Assembly: GCA_026125285.1 (NCBI GenBank)
Contig: JAHCLO010000003.1
Location: 228,661 to 292,660, forward strand
DNA length: 64,000 nt
Reading direction: 5' to 3'
Source of the DNA: Verrucomicrobiia bacterium
GTDB taxonomy: Bacteria; Verrucomicrobiota; Verrucomicrobiia; Limisphaerales; JADLHS01
Positions 52,723-61,435 of this stretch are shown in pieces (position 1 is the stretch's first letter; each line of letters begins with the position of its first letter). Under the pieces are notes generated by a model. It saw only the letters and a program-made list of their open reading frames with translations, did not search any database and was not told the DNA's origin. A program made the translations under genes and the position numbers.

Positions 52723-53148
52723 TCAATCCTCATCGAGCGCCGGTTCAAACTTCGCGAGAACAGGCAATTCACTGGCAGAATAATCGGCTTTGTTGCGCGT
52801 GATGATGGCGCTGATACCGCCCTCTGCCTTCGTGTTGAAATGCTGAATGGCATCCTCGAAATCTTTGAAGCTCGACGACAGCGCGGACTGGATTTCCGCC
52901 TCGCTCCTGGTGGAGACGCGAACCATCAGCTTCAACTTGCCGAGCAACGTCAGCACATCCGCGTGCCCCTTTGGTTTTCTCAGAATGTAGTAAAGGTTGC
53001 TGAACGAGAATGACGAAACGCAGACGGTGAGTTCGCCGAGTTCAGCCAGCGCAAGAATCCGATGGGCGTATTCGGCGAAGGGTTGCCGGTCGGCCAGATG
53101 ATCCAACGCGACATCGGTGTCCAGGAGGATTTTATCCCTGGACGCCAT
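52723..53148 (-). CDS. vapC: PIN-domain toxin (VapC)
   Basis: A 141-aa PIN-domain ribonuclease. The acidic residues appear in ILLDTDVALDHL, in SFSFSNLYYILRK (substituted region) and in FKDFEDAIQHF, IITRNKADY near the end, as in VapC-like toxins that cut RNA. It overlaps the vapB-like gene by 17 bp. Because the antitoxin gene is interrupted by an insertion sequence, its expression or control may be changed. Confidence 0.85.
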   Translation of the reverse strand: MASRDKILLDTDVALDHLADRQPFAEYAHRILALAELGELTVCVSSFSFSNLYYILRKPKGHADVLTLLGKLKLMVRVSTRSEAEIQSALSSSFKDFEDAIQHFNTKAEGGISAIITRNKADYSASELPVLAKFEPALDED

Positions 53149-53370
53149 GCTTCTTCAGCAATTCCTCGGTCAGAGCGGCGCGCTCGTCGAAATCCTGCGG
53201 CAGCTTGACCGCACCGCGCAACGCGTCCGGGACCGGCGTCTCGCCCGTGCGGCTGGCCTGCCAGTTCCGGGCCATGACGCGTAACTGGTGCGCGACGACT
53301 TCGGGCAGCGTCGTGTGCCGCGCTTTGGCCTCCTGCTCGGCGGATTGGAGAACGTCGGAATCCAATTGAA

Positions 53371-55100
53371 CCTAAAAACGGCGGTTGAAGAAGCTGGTCA
53401 AGCGCGGGGAAGGCTGATTTTGTTGGAGCATGTTACTGCCACCGACTTCCATGCCGTCTCACCCTGCGGGTGAGCCATCACCAGACCCCCTTTCCACGTT
53501 ACTACCCAGCTCTGGCGCGTTGCTGCCGGCGCGCGTTCCGTTGGACCTGCATGGCCAGCGGATTTACGTGGAATGGGATCCCCACGCTCCGGTGACGCCG
53601 CTGGGACAGTTGGTCTATTTCAGCCAGTTCCTGGCCACCGCCGGACTGTTTGGAGAGTGGGTGGCCGACTGTCCGCTCCACTACACCAGCCCCAACGCCC
53701 CGGAGCGGGCTGATGTGCTGGGCACGATTCTGCTCTCCATTCTGGCGGGCAACCGGCGTTATGCCCACGTGACGGCGCTGCGGGGCGACACCGTCAATCC
53801 CCAGGGCTTGGGCATGAGCCGGGTGATGAGCGAGGACGCGGTGCGGCGGGCCTTCCAGGACGAGCCGTCCGCACCCTTGGAACAATGGCAGCAACAACAT
53901 CTGTTGCGCAGTGTCGAACCGGTGCTCCGGGAAGAATGGATTTGCGATCTGGATGTGACCATCAAGACCGTGTACGGCCGGCAGGAAGGCGGCCAGGTGG
54001 GTTACAATCCTCACAAACCCGGACGAGCGGCGCACGCCTATCACACGTTTTTCATCTCCCGGCTGCGGTTGGCGTTGGATGTGGTGGTGGCCCCGGGCAA
54101 GGAATTTCACAGCCGGGCGGTGAGCCAAACCTTCTGGCCCTGGTGGGACAAACTGCCGGCCTCCTGCCGGCCCAAGCTGGTGCGGGCCGATTGCGGCTTT
54201 GGCAACGAGCATTTCATGCTCGACTGTGAAAGCCACGGCCAGCCGTATCTGTTTCGCCTGCGCCAAAGCCGGGGCGGGCAGCGCCTGATTGAGCGATTGA
54301 GCCGCCAGGGGCCGTGGAACGAGTGCGGCCAGGGATGGCAAGGCCGGGAAGATTCCTTGCGCTTGCAGGGCTGGAGCCGATCCCGGCGGGTGATCGTGTT
54401 GCGGCGGCGGGTGTCGTCCCCGGCGGTCCCGGAACTGACCGATGGTTTGCAGCAGCCGCAGTTGATGAATGTGGAGGCCGTCGAGCCGTATGAATACACG
54501 CTTCTGGGGACCAACACCGATTGGGAGTTGGCGGGCTTGGCGCGGCTGTATCGTGAGCGGGCCGACAGCGAGAACACGATTGACGAACTCAAGCGGCAAT
54601 GGGGCTGGGGCGGATTTGTGACGAAGGATTTGCTGCGCTGCCAGGTGGCGGCGCGCAACGTGGCGTTGATTTACAACTGGTGGAGTCTGTTTGTGAGGTG
54701 CGTGGAGCCGCAGCGTCCGCGGGAAGCGGTGACCAGCCGTCCGTTGATGCTCAGTGCGATCGGGCGGGAGGTGCGCCACGCGGGCCAAACGACGGTGGTG
54801 CTGACCAGCACGCATGCGGAAGCCAGCCGGGTGCAGCGACTCTTGACCGAGGTGAGTTTGTTTTTGAGCGGGCTGAGGAATACTGCGGAGCAGTTGAGTC
54901 CAGCGCGGTGCTGGGAGCGGATTTGGGAACGGATTTTGACACCCTTCCGCATCCTGGAAGCGGCCAGCCGCACGTGGTTCGGACAATTGGCCCGGTTGCC
55001 GGCCTGACCGGGGCCGGATTTCGACCAAAAGTTCCGCCGATCCGGGTCGCAAGTCGCCCCGGACCGCTCCCGTTCTGTCACTTCAACCGCCGTTTTTAGG
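53371..55100. mobile_element. IS1380-family insertion sequence
   Basis: Element of 1730 bp with perfect 20-base terminal inverted repeats, CCTAAAAACGGCGGTTGAAG at the left (53371-53390) and its complement at the right (55081-55100). It is flanked by a 5-bp direct repeat TTGAA (53366-53370 and 55101-55105), the target duplication. Complete transposase gene inside. It inserted into vapB. Confidence 0.93.
53430..55007 (+). CDS. IS1380-type DDE transposase
   Basis: A 525-aa transposase. The DDE residues lie in WICDLDVTIKTVYGRQEGGQ, LVRADCGFGNEHFM and YRERADSENTIDELK; the last shows the Y-(2)-R-(3)-E-(6)-K signature of the IS4/IS1380 group. Segments such as EDAVRRAF and VGYNPHKPGRAAHAYH are typical. 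The gene looks intact, so the element may still move. Confidence 0.93.
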   Translation: MLLPPTSMPSHPAGEPSPDPLSTLLPSSGALLPARVPLDLHGQRIYVEWDPHAPVTPLGQLVYFSQFLATAGLFGEWVADCPLHYTSPNAPERADVLGTILLSILAGNRRYAHVTALRGDTVNPQGLGMSRVMSEDAVRRAFQDEPSAPLEQWQQQHLLRSVEPVLREEWICDLDVTIKTVYGRQEGGQVGYNPHKPGRAAHAYHTFFISRLRLALDVVVAPGKEFHSRAVSQTFWPWWDKLPASCRPKLVRADCGFGNEHFMLDCESHGQPYLFRLRQSRGGQRLIERLSRQGPWNECGQGWQGREDSLRLQGWSRSRRVIVLRRRVSSPAVPELTDGLQQPQLMNVEAVEPYEYTLLGTNTDWELAGLARLYRERADSENTIDELKRQWGWGGFVTKDLLRCQVAARNVALIYNWWSLFVRCVEPQRPREAVTSRPLMLSAIGREVRHAGQTTVVLTSTHAEASRVQRLLTEVSLFLSGLRNTAEQLSPARCWERIWERILTPFRILEAASRTWFGQLARLPA

Positions 55101-55182
55101 TTGAATCGTCAATGTCGTGCTCATGCCGGCGAAGCTACCGCGCTTTGTGCTGAACGACAAGCGTGCAAAGAAGGAAAGGGCT

Positions 55183-56091
55183 TCACTGTTCAGTGAAATA
55201 GTCCGAGTCCACTCTCTTAATCTCGTAATTGGCAACGGGCGCAACGCCGATGTTATGGTCAATCAACATCTGGGCGAGTTGGTCCCCGTCAATCAGCACG
55301 ATCTTGCTTTCAATGCGCGATGCGTATTCGTGTGCGTCCCGTGAGAATTCCGAAGTGGTGATAAAGATTCCCTTCCGCGCGCGCTGGCCCTGAAGAGCTC
55401 CCGCAAACTTCTGAATCTCGGGCCTGCCGACCGTGTTATCCCACCGCTTTGCCTGGATGTAGATGATGTCCAAACCCAGCCTGTCTTCTTTGATGATGCC
55501 GTCTATCCCCTCATCACCGCTCTTTCCGATGGCGCGTCCCGCGTCCTTCCGGCTGCCGCCGTATCCCATCTTGACGAGAAGTTCCACAACCAGACGTTCG
55601 AAAAGTGCCGGAGGACTCTGCTTGATTTGGGTGAGGAGGTCAGCCGCCAGGTCGGCGCGCAAATTCTGGTAGGCGCGCTCCAATGCTTCCTCTGGCGTTC
55701 GCGTCTGCTCTTCCTCTTCGGGTTCGCCGTTCGTGGTCGGCTGCTTCCGCAGCGCCTTGAACTCTCGAAACTCCTGATACTGGTCGAGAAACTTGCCGTC
55801 TATTCGGGCCGGCTTCTTGGCGAGGACGCTCTGTCCCCGGTCGGTAATCTGGAAAAAGCCCCTCCGCGTCGTGCGCAGAAGTCCGGCCTTCTTCAGGTAG
55901 GTCCGCGCCCAACCCACGCGATTGGCAAACACCTCTTGCTGGCCGCTTGGAAGCAGTTCGCGGCGCTCTTCGCTCGACAGCTTGAACTCGCCGACCAGCG
56001 CCTCGATAGCATCGCGCAGAGAGTGCTCCGTGCCATCACCGGCGAAACTGAGCAATGGAAGCATGGTAGCCTGATAATCTGGAATCGGCAC
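55183..56091 (-). CDS. Mrr-like type IV restriction endonuclease
   Basis: A 302-aa protein (GTG start, MPIPDYQATMLPLL). The N-terminal winged-helix part (LSSEERRELLPSGQQEVFANRVGWARTYLKKAGLL) precedes an Mrr_cat nuclease domain with SGDEGIDGIIKEDRLGLDIIYIQAKRW, which holds the D...(Q)AK catalytic residues. E. coli Mrr is 304 aa. It should cut methylated foreign DNA. It lies between two insertion sequences, in a zone rich in toxin-antitoxin remnants. Confidence 0.9.
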   Translation of the reverse strand: MPIPDYQATMLPLLSFAGDGTEHSLRDAIEALVGEFKLSSEERRELLPSGQQEVFANRVGWARTYLKKAGLLRTTRRGFFQITDRGQSVLAKKPARIDGKFLDQYQEFREFKALRKQPTTNGEPEEEEQTRTPEEALERAYQNLRADLAADLLTQIKQSPPALFERLVVELLVKMGYGGSRKDAGRAIGKSGDEGIDGIIKEDRLGLDIIYIQAKRWDNTVGRPEIQKFAGALQGQRARKGIFITTSEFSRDAHEYASRIESKIVLIDGDQLAQMLIDHNIGVAPVANYEIKRVDSDYFTEQ

Positions 56092-56241
56092 GAAGGGAAA
56101 ACTGAGGCTGGCGAAATTTGTTGTCCAGAGAATTACTTCGGCAACTTTGTGGCCTCCCAGGGCGGTAGCCAAGGAGAGGTGGACGGGATTTGGGGTTAGT
56201 GGGTTAGGTGGAATTTGCTGGCGCAGTGGTTCCGGGTTTGC

Positions 56242-58144
56242 ATGAGTCGGGGCAGGTCTATTCAGCTTGCCGAGGTCGTGGTGGCCGGCCTGCCACAGGA
56301 AACGCTGCTGCTGCGGGAGGTCCGCGTGCGTTTGAGCGAGTCTTCGGAGCAAGCCCGCTTCGATGAACTGCTGGCCGAAAAACATTATCTCAAGAACCCA
56401 ACCGTCGTCGGGCAGGTGTTGCGTTACGTAGCCGATTATCAAGGCCAATGGCTGGCGTTGCTGGTGTTCAGTTCGGCGGCCTTTCATATCAAGCCGCGCG
56501 ATCGGTGGTTGCATTGGTCGGCTCGCCAGGTGGCGCAACGGCGTCATCTGCTCGCGCAGAACCAACGCTTCCTGGTGCTGACGGCCCCGGGAAGGTGGCC
56601 CAATCTGGCCTCCCGCGTTTTGAAACTGGCCTGCGATCGTCTGGCCCAGGATTGGCAGCGGCAGTTTGGCCATCCGGTCCTGGCGGTCGAGACGTTCATC
56701 GATCCACAACAGTTTCGGGGCACCTCTTACAAGGCGGCCGGGTGGGAGCGCTTGGGTCGCACGCAAGGCTGTCAGCGGGACTGGCAGGATTTTTACACCG
56801 ACACCGAGCATCCCAAGGAAATCTGGGTGCGCGCCTTGAGTGCCGCGGCCTTGGAGCAACTGCGCGCGGCCGAACTGCCTGCTCATTTGGCGGAGCATCA
56901 GCGAGCCTTGCCACCACCCTGTCCGGTGGCCACGGATCGCTTGCTTTCACTGTGGGAATATTTTCGGACCGTGCTCACCGACCCGCGCAAGTCCAAAGGC
57001 AAGCGCCATCAACTGGCCACCGTCCTGTGCTTGATCGCTCTGGCCGTGGCGGCCGGCTGCAAAGGGCCGCACGCCATTGCCGACTTTGCCGCCAGTCTCA
57101 ATCACGGGCAACGCCGTGGCCTGCGCTGCCGTCCACGGCCGGGCACGCGCCGTCAGTGCGAGGTGCCGGGCGAACGCACGTTTCGGCGAATGCTCCAAGC
57201 CGTGGATGCCGAGCAACTCAAAGACGCGTTGGTCCAATGGATGGCGCAGCAAGACCCGCAGGCCGTGGCGGTGTTGCACTTGGATGGCAAGGTCGTCAAA
57301 AACGCGCAGCCCGCGCCGGCGTGCGTTCGAGCCGAATCGACGCCCAATGAGATTCCGGTTGAACGGCAAAAGCCCAAAGCCGACCAGGCCCTGACGCTGG
57401 TCAACCTCATCACGGACCAACAGCGCCTGGTGGACCAGGTGGCCGTGCCGCAAAACACCAACGAGGAGGCGGCCGTGGCCACGCACCTGCCGAACATGGA
57501 TTTGACCGGCGTGTGCCTGACCTTCGACGCGGCGCATACCGTCAAAGCCAACGCGCGGCAACTGACGCAGGCCAACGGCGCCGATTACGTGGCGATCCTC
57601 AAAGCCAATCAACCCCACGCCCTGGCCCAAGCGCAACAGCTCCTCGCGGGCGCTTTTCCCCCCGGCGGCCCAGACGATCGACAAAGGGCACGGACGGATG
57701 GAAGACCGGGCGTTGTGGCGTGGTGAAACCGATCCGCAAACGATGGGACTGGCCGGTGCGGCGCAAGTATTGCGGATTGAGCGCAAGGTCGATGAAGTCC
57801 GCCAAGGCCGGGTGACCCAACATACTGAGGGAACCGTCTTCGCAGTGACGAGTTTGCTGTCCGAAGAAGCCGGACCGGAGCAATTGTTGGAGATCGTGCG
57901 CGGCCACTGGCAGATCGAAAACGGCCAGCACGATCGTCGGGATCGCACTCAGGACGAGGACCGATGCACCGTGCGGGAGACCAACTCGGCGCGGGTGCTG
58001 TCGCTATTTCGCTCCCTGGCCATCTTCCTCCATGAACAACAGCGTGGGCGCCGCGGCGGCAGGAAGTCCTTGCCCGATTTTGAGCGGCACGTGTGCCGTC
58101 AGCCCGCTGGCTTGATCTGGCGCTTCATGACCGCCGGGCCATAA
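56242..58144 (+). pseudogene. DUF4338-ISAs1-type transposase with a frameshift
   Basis: The N-terminal half is a DUF4338 (DruA-like) domain: RFDELLAEKHYLKNPTVVGQ, LALLVFSSAAFHIKPRDRWL, SRVLKLACDRLAQDWQRQFG, GTSYKAAGWERLG. Then comes an ISAs1 transposase with DDE_Tnp_1-associated region (GKRHQLATVLCLIALAVAAG) and catalytic part (VAVLHLDGKVVKNA; HWQIENGQHDRRDRTQDEDR). The frame shifts by one at a run of six C (57658-57663): before it the reading ends at 57726, after it the frame continues as QTIDKGHGRMEDRALWRGET to 58144. Sequencing error, inactivation or programmed frameshifting are all possible. Confidence 0.82.
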
Positions 58145-58462
58145 GCGACGTGGGGAGATTGCGAATCGCCCTCCAGCCTTGGCTGGGAGGATGGAATCGC
58201 TCTGTCTGCGCAGGTCCGCATGGACATGAAAATCCCCCGTTCGTCGCCAGAGCCCGGCATTTGAGATCGTTCCGCACAAGTGGTCGCACGCCACCGCCCG
58301 CCTCCACGCGACTTTGTCAATGGCCGTGCCACACGCCCAGCAGCGCCAGCAGGGATTCCGCGAAGTTTGACTAACGCTGCGACAGGGCTTGAGGTTTGAG
58401 CAGATTCGGCTTCCGGGGCGATTCCTTTTCGCTGTCGTGGTGCGATCAAAGTTAGAGAGGTC
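58145..58462. other. Intergenic stretch between two insertion sequences
   Basis: 318 bp. It must contain the right end of the DUF4338-ISAs1 element, but I could not define inverted repeats. No gene seen. Confidence 0.4.
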
Positions 58463-59905
58463 TGTGCGAACAAAGTTGGAATCGTGCGGTGTGCCTATTG
58501 CCGTTGGGATTTTGTTCTGTAATCTCCGCGGTTGCTTCAGCGGAGGATAGGGCTCTGCGGGGACGCAACCTGAGCGCCGCCTGAAGCCTGACAGACGGCA
58601 GGCTCGCCGCGCGTTTTGCGTGGCGGGCCGGCCCTCCTGCCGGAGTCAGTTTCAACGCGTTAAATCCACCTTCCTGTTATCTTGCGCGCCATGAAGAACC
58701 CCAAAGCCCACTGCAACTCGCCCGCCGCCTTCCCGCCCCCTTTATCCGCCATCTCTTCGCTCAAGCCCGTTCTGGCCTGATCGCGCCCGAAGGGGGCGCC
58801 TTGGAACTGGGCATCAGCCTGAGCCGCTTCTACCAACTGCGCACCGATTACCTGCTCGCCGGCGCTCAAGGCCGATCCGAAATCTGGTCGCCCGGTTTAT
58901 CCGGTGGCGATCATCACCCCGGATGGTCCGCCGAAGCCAGCGCCCTGGCCCCAAACTCCTCTCCGCCAAACCGCCCAACTCCTACAGTGCCGTCGCCAGC
59001 GAACTCCACCGCCGCCTCAACTTCAAGACCGACCGCGCCAGCGTCCGCCGCTGGGCACTCGAAAACAAACTCGCCCCCGACACCCGCTACAAAACCCCGC
59101 CCAAACCCGTCAAACGCTGGCAGGCCCGCGACTACGGCGCACTCTGGCAATACGACGCCACGCCTCATGCCTGACTGCCGGACAACTCCGACAAACAAGT
59201 CCTCCTGGAAATCCTCGACGACGCCACCCGCCTCAATACCGGCGCACGCCTCTACCCCGCCCAAACCCTCCTCGCCCACTGGGACTTCCTCTCCCGCGTC
59301 TTTCAAACCCACGGCCTCCCGCTGGCCCTCTACGTGGACTTCCATTCCTTCTTCTACACCCACAACCCCGACGCCTTCACCCAACTCGGCCAGTCCCTCC
59401 ACTGCTACGGCGTCAAACTCCTTTACGCCCCCACGCCCCAGGCCAAAGGCAAAATCGAACGCCGCCACGATTACTGGCAGAAACGCCTCGTCCCACTCCT
59501 GGCCGCAGAGAACATCCGCGAACTCACCGCCGCCAACCGGCTGCTCGACCCACTCCTGACCCACGCCAATCAACACGAAACCGACCGCGAACTGGGCCGC
59601 ACCTCGCACCAAGCCCACCAACAAGCACTGGAACAAAAACGATCCGTCAACCGCCCGGCACCCCAATGCCCATGGTGGCCCTACGTCTGGAGTCAACAAA
59701 CCCGCGTCCGCGTCGGCGACGACGGCAAAGTCCCCGCCGGCACACAGCGTCACCCCATTGACGCCCCACCCCGATCCACCGTCATCCGCGGCCTCCGCCC
59801 AGACGGCGACCTCTTCTACCTTCGCCACGCTCCCGACCCCAAAGCCAAACCCCGCGTCCTCCTCCACGTCCCTGTCTTCTGACCCATTCCAACTTGGTTC
59901 GCACA
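58463..59905. mobile_element. Degenerate IS481-like element
   Basis: Ends carry a 20-base inverted repeat with one mismatch: TGTGCGAACAAAGTTGGAAT (58463-58482) and the inverse of TGTGCGAACCAAGTTGGAAT (59886-59905). TGT...ACA ends suit IS481. The transposase inside is broken. Confidence 0.75.
58691..59882 (+). pseudogene. Broken integrase-core transposase (IS481-like)
   Basis: Remnant of a protein starting MKNPKA. It changes frame at least twice: the segment LARRLPAPFIRHLFAQARSG is in one frame, NSYSAVASELHRRLNFKTDR in another. It has an in-frame TGA at about 59172. The catalytic D, D and E are still readable (WQYDAT, LALYVDFHSFF, KGKIERRHDYW). So it was an integrase-core transposase and is now inactive. 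Confidence 0.82.
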
Positions 59906-60055
59906 CTCTTTTCCAACTTTGATTGCTACACGACACAGCGCCAGACGCAGGCTTGACGGTGCCCGCCGCGTTACTTAGGCTCGCTGTCCCGCTGATTCGG
60001 GAAATCCAGTGTCATCCGGCTTTCCGTGTTCTCAGCGTCAACACGAAAGGTTTTT

Positions 60056-61393
60056 GTGAACGTTACCGTCGAGAATTTGGCACCCTGCAAGAAATTGATG
60101 CGGGTGGAGTTGGACGTGCAGGCCGTGGACGATGCTTTTGCGTCCATGACGAAACAGTTTCAGAAGGAAGCGCATTTGCCGGGCTTTCGTCCCGGCAAGG
60201 CTCCCAGGGAATTGGTCCTGAAAAAATACGAGAAAGACATCCAGGACGAGGTCAAGCGCAAGCTCATCGGCGATTCCTACCGCAAGGCGATCGAGGAAAA
60301 AAAACTCGACGTGCTCGGCTACCCGGACATCGAGGAAATTCAATTTGGCCGCGGCCAGGCGCTCCAATTCGCCGCCACCATTGAAACCGAGCCGGAGTTT
60401 CAATTGCCCGAATACAAGGGCCTGCCGGTGAAGCGCGAGGCCAAGTCGGTCACCGATGAGGATGTGGAACGCGCGCTCGACGTACTGCGCGAACAACAGG
60501 TCAAGTTCGAGAAGGCGGAACACGAACTCCGCGCCGGCGACATCGCGGTGGTGAGTTATCAGGGAACGTGCGACGGCAAGCCCATCACGGAAACCGCCCC
60601 CACCGCCAAAGGACTGACCGAGCAGAAACAATTCTGGGTGGAGATGAAGCCCGACTCATTCATCCCGGGATTTGCCGACCAACTCGCCGGCGCCAAGGCC
60701 GGCGACAAACGCACGGTCAACGTGGATTTCCCGCCCGACTTCGTGACCAAGGAGCTGGCCGGGAAGAAGGGCGTGTTCGCGGTGGAGATCGTCGAGGTAA
60801 AGGAAAAAGTCCTGCCCACGCTCGACGACGCCTTTGCCAGGGCCTATGACGCCGAGAGTCTGGAAAAACTTCGCGAAGGCGTGCGCCGTGATTTGGAGAA
60901 CGAACTGAAGTACAAACAAAGCCGGGACACGCGCGGGCAAATCATCCGGGCGTTGCTCGGGAGCGTGAATTTTGACCTGCCCGATACCGAAGTGGCGCAG
61001 GAGACCCGCAACGTGGTGTACGACATCGTACGGGAAAACGCCAAACGCGGCATCGGACGCGACGTCATCGAGAAGGAGAAGGAACACATCTATTCCGCCG
61101 CCGCCCAAGGGGCCAAGGAGCGGGTGAAGTTGAAGTTCCTGGTCCAGCGCATTGCCGAGAAGGAGGACCTCAAGGTGGCGCAGGAGGAAATCCTCCAGCG
61201 CGTGCAAACACTGGCCGCGATGTACCAGATCGCCCCGGACAAATTCCTAAAGGACCTCCAGAAGCGCAACGGCCTGATCGAAATCTACGACCAGATCGCG
61301 CATGAGAAGGTCATGGATTTCCTGGAAAACAACGCGAAGGTGGAAACCGGGCCCGCCACTGAGGCTGCAAATGCGGGTGCTAATCCCAGTTAA
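60056..61393 (+). CDS. tig: Trigger factor
   Basis: Ribosome-bound chaperone and peptidyl-prolyl isomerase, 445 aa. The GTG start gives MNVTVENLAPCKKLMRVELD, with AAAGG upstream. The ribosome-binding signature GFRPGKAPRELVLKKY is near residue 45; the FKBP-like domain includes GDIAVVSYQG, FIPGFADQLAGAKAGDKRTVNVDFPPDF and FAVEIVEVKEK; the helical C-terminal domain follows. The usual partner clpP is not in the window. It is convergent with mutL. Confidence 0.95.
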   Translation: MNVTVENLAPCKKLMRVELDVQAVDDAFASMTKQFQKEAHLPGFRPGKAPRELVLKKYEKDIQDEVKRKLIGDSYRKAIEEKKLDVLGYPDIEEIQFGRGQALQFAATIETEPEFQLPEYKGLPVKREAKSVTDEDVERALDVLREQQVKFEKAEHELRAGDIAVVSYQGTCDGKPITETAPTAKGLTEQKQFWVEMKPDSFIPGFADQLAGAKAGDKRTVNVDFPPDFVTKELAGKKGVFAVEIVEVKEKVLPTLDDAFARAYDAESLEKLREGVRRDLENELKYKQSRDTRGQIIRALLGSVNFDLPDTEVAQETRNVVYDIVRENAKRGIGRDVIEKEKEHIYSAAAQGAKERVKLKFLVQRIAEKEDLKVAQEEILQRVQTLAAMYQIAPDKFLKDLQKRNGLIEIYDQIAHEKVMDFLENNAKVETGPATEAANAGANPS

Positions 61394-61435
61394 GTCTTTT
61401 CGTTTCGACCCGAATGAAACCGGGTGCCAAGGCGA

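Larger units (their letters stand above)
53132..55124 (-). pseudogene. vapB: VapB-like antitoxin split by an IS1380-type element
   Basis: The 3' part (53132-53370) encodes QLDSDVLQSAEQEAKARHTT and the rest of a VapB-like antitoxin. The 5' part (55101-55124) encodes MSTTLTIQ. With the element and one 5-bp target copy removed, the frame reads MSTTLTIQLDSDVLQSAEQE, a normal start for this family. A TTG at 53365 just inside the 3' part could still give a product without the first eight residues. Confidence 0.78.

Noticed and set aside
53502-55052. Long open frame antisense to the IS1380 transposase (516 codons)
   Set aside because: It is a GC-bias shadow: composition is Pro/Arg/His/Gln rich and no domain is recognisable, while the plus-strand protein has a full DDE signature.
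56242-57000. Druantia anti-phage system based on the DruA-like domain
   Set aside because: No druB-E genes are present and the domain continues directly into an ISAs1 transposase.
58914-59936. Long antisense open frame over the broken IS481-like transposase
   Set aside because: Gly/Val/Glu-rich shadow without motifs; the plus strand holds the integrase core residues.
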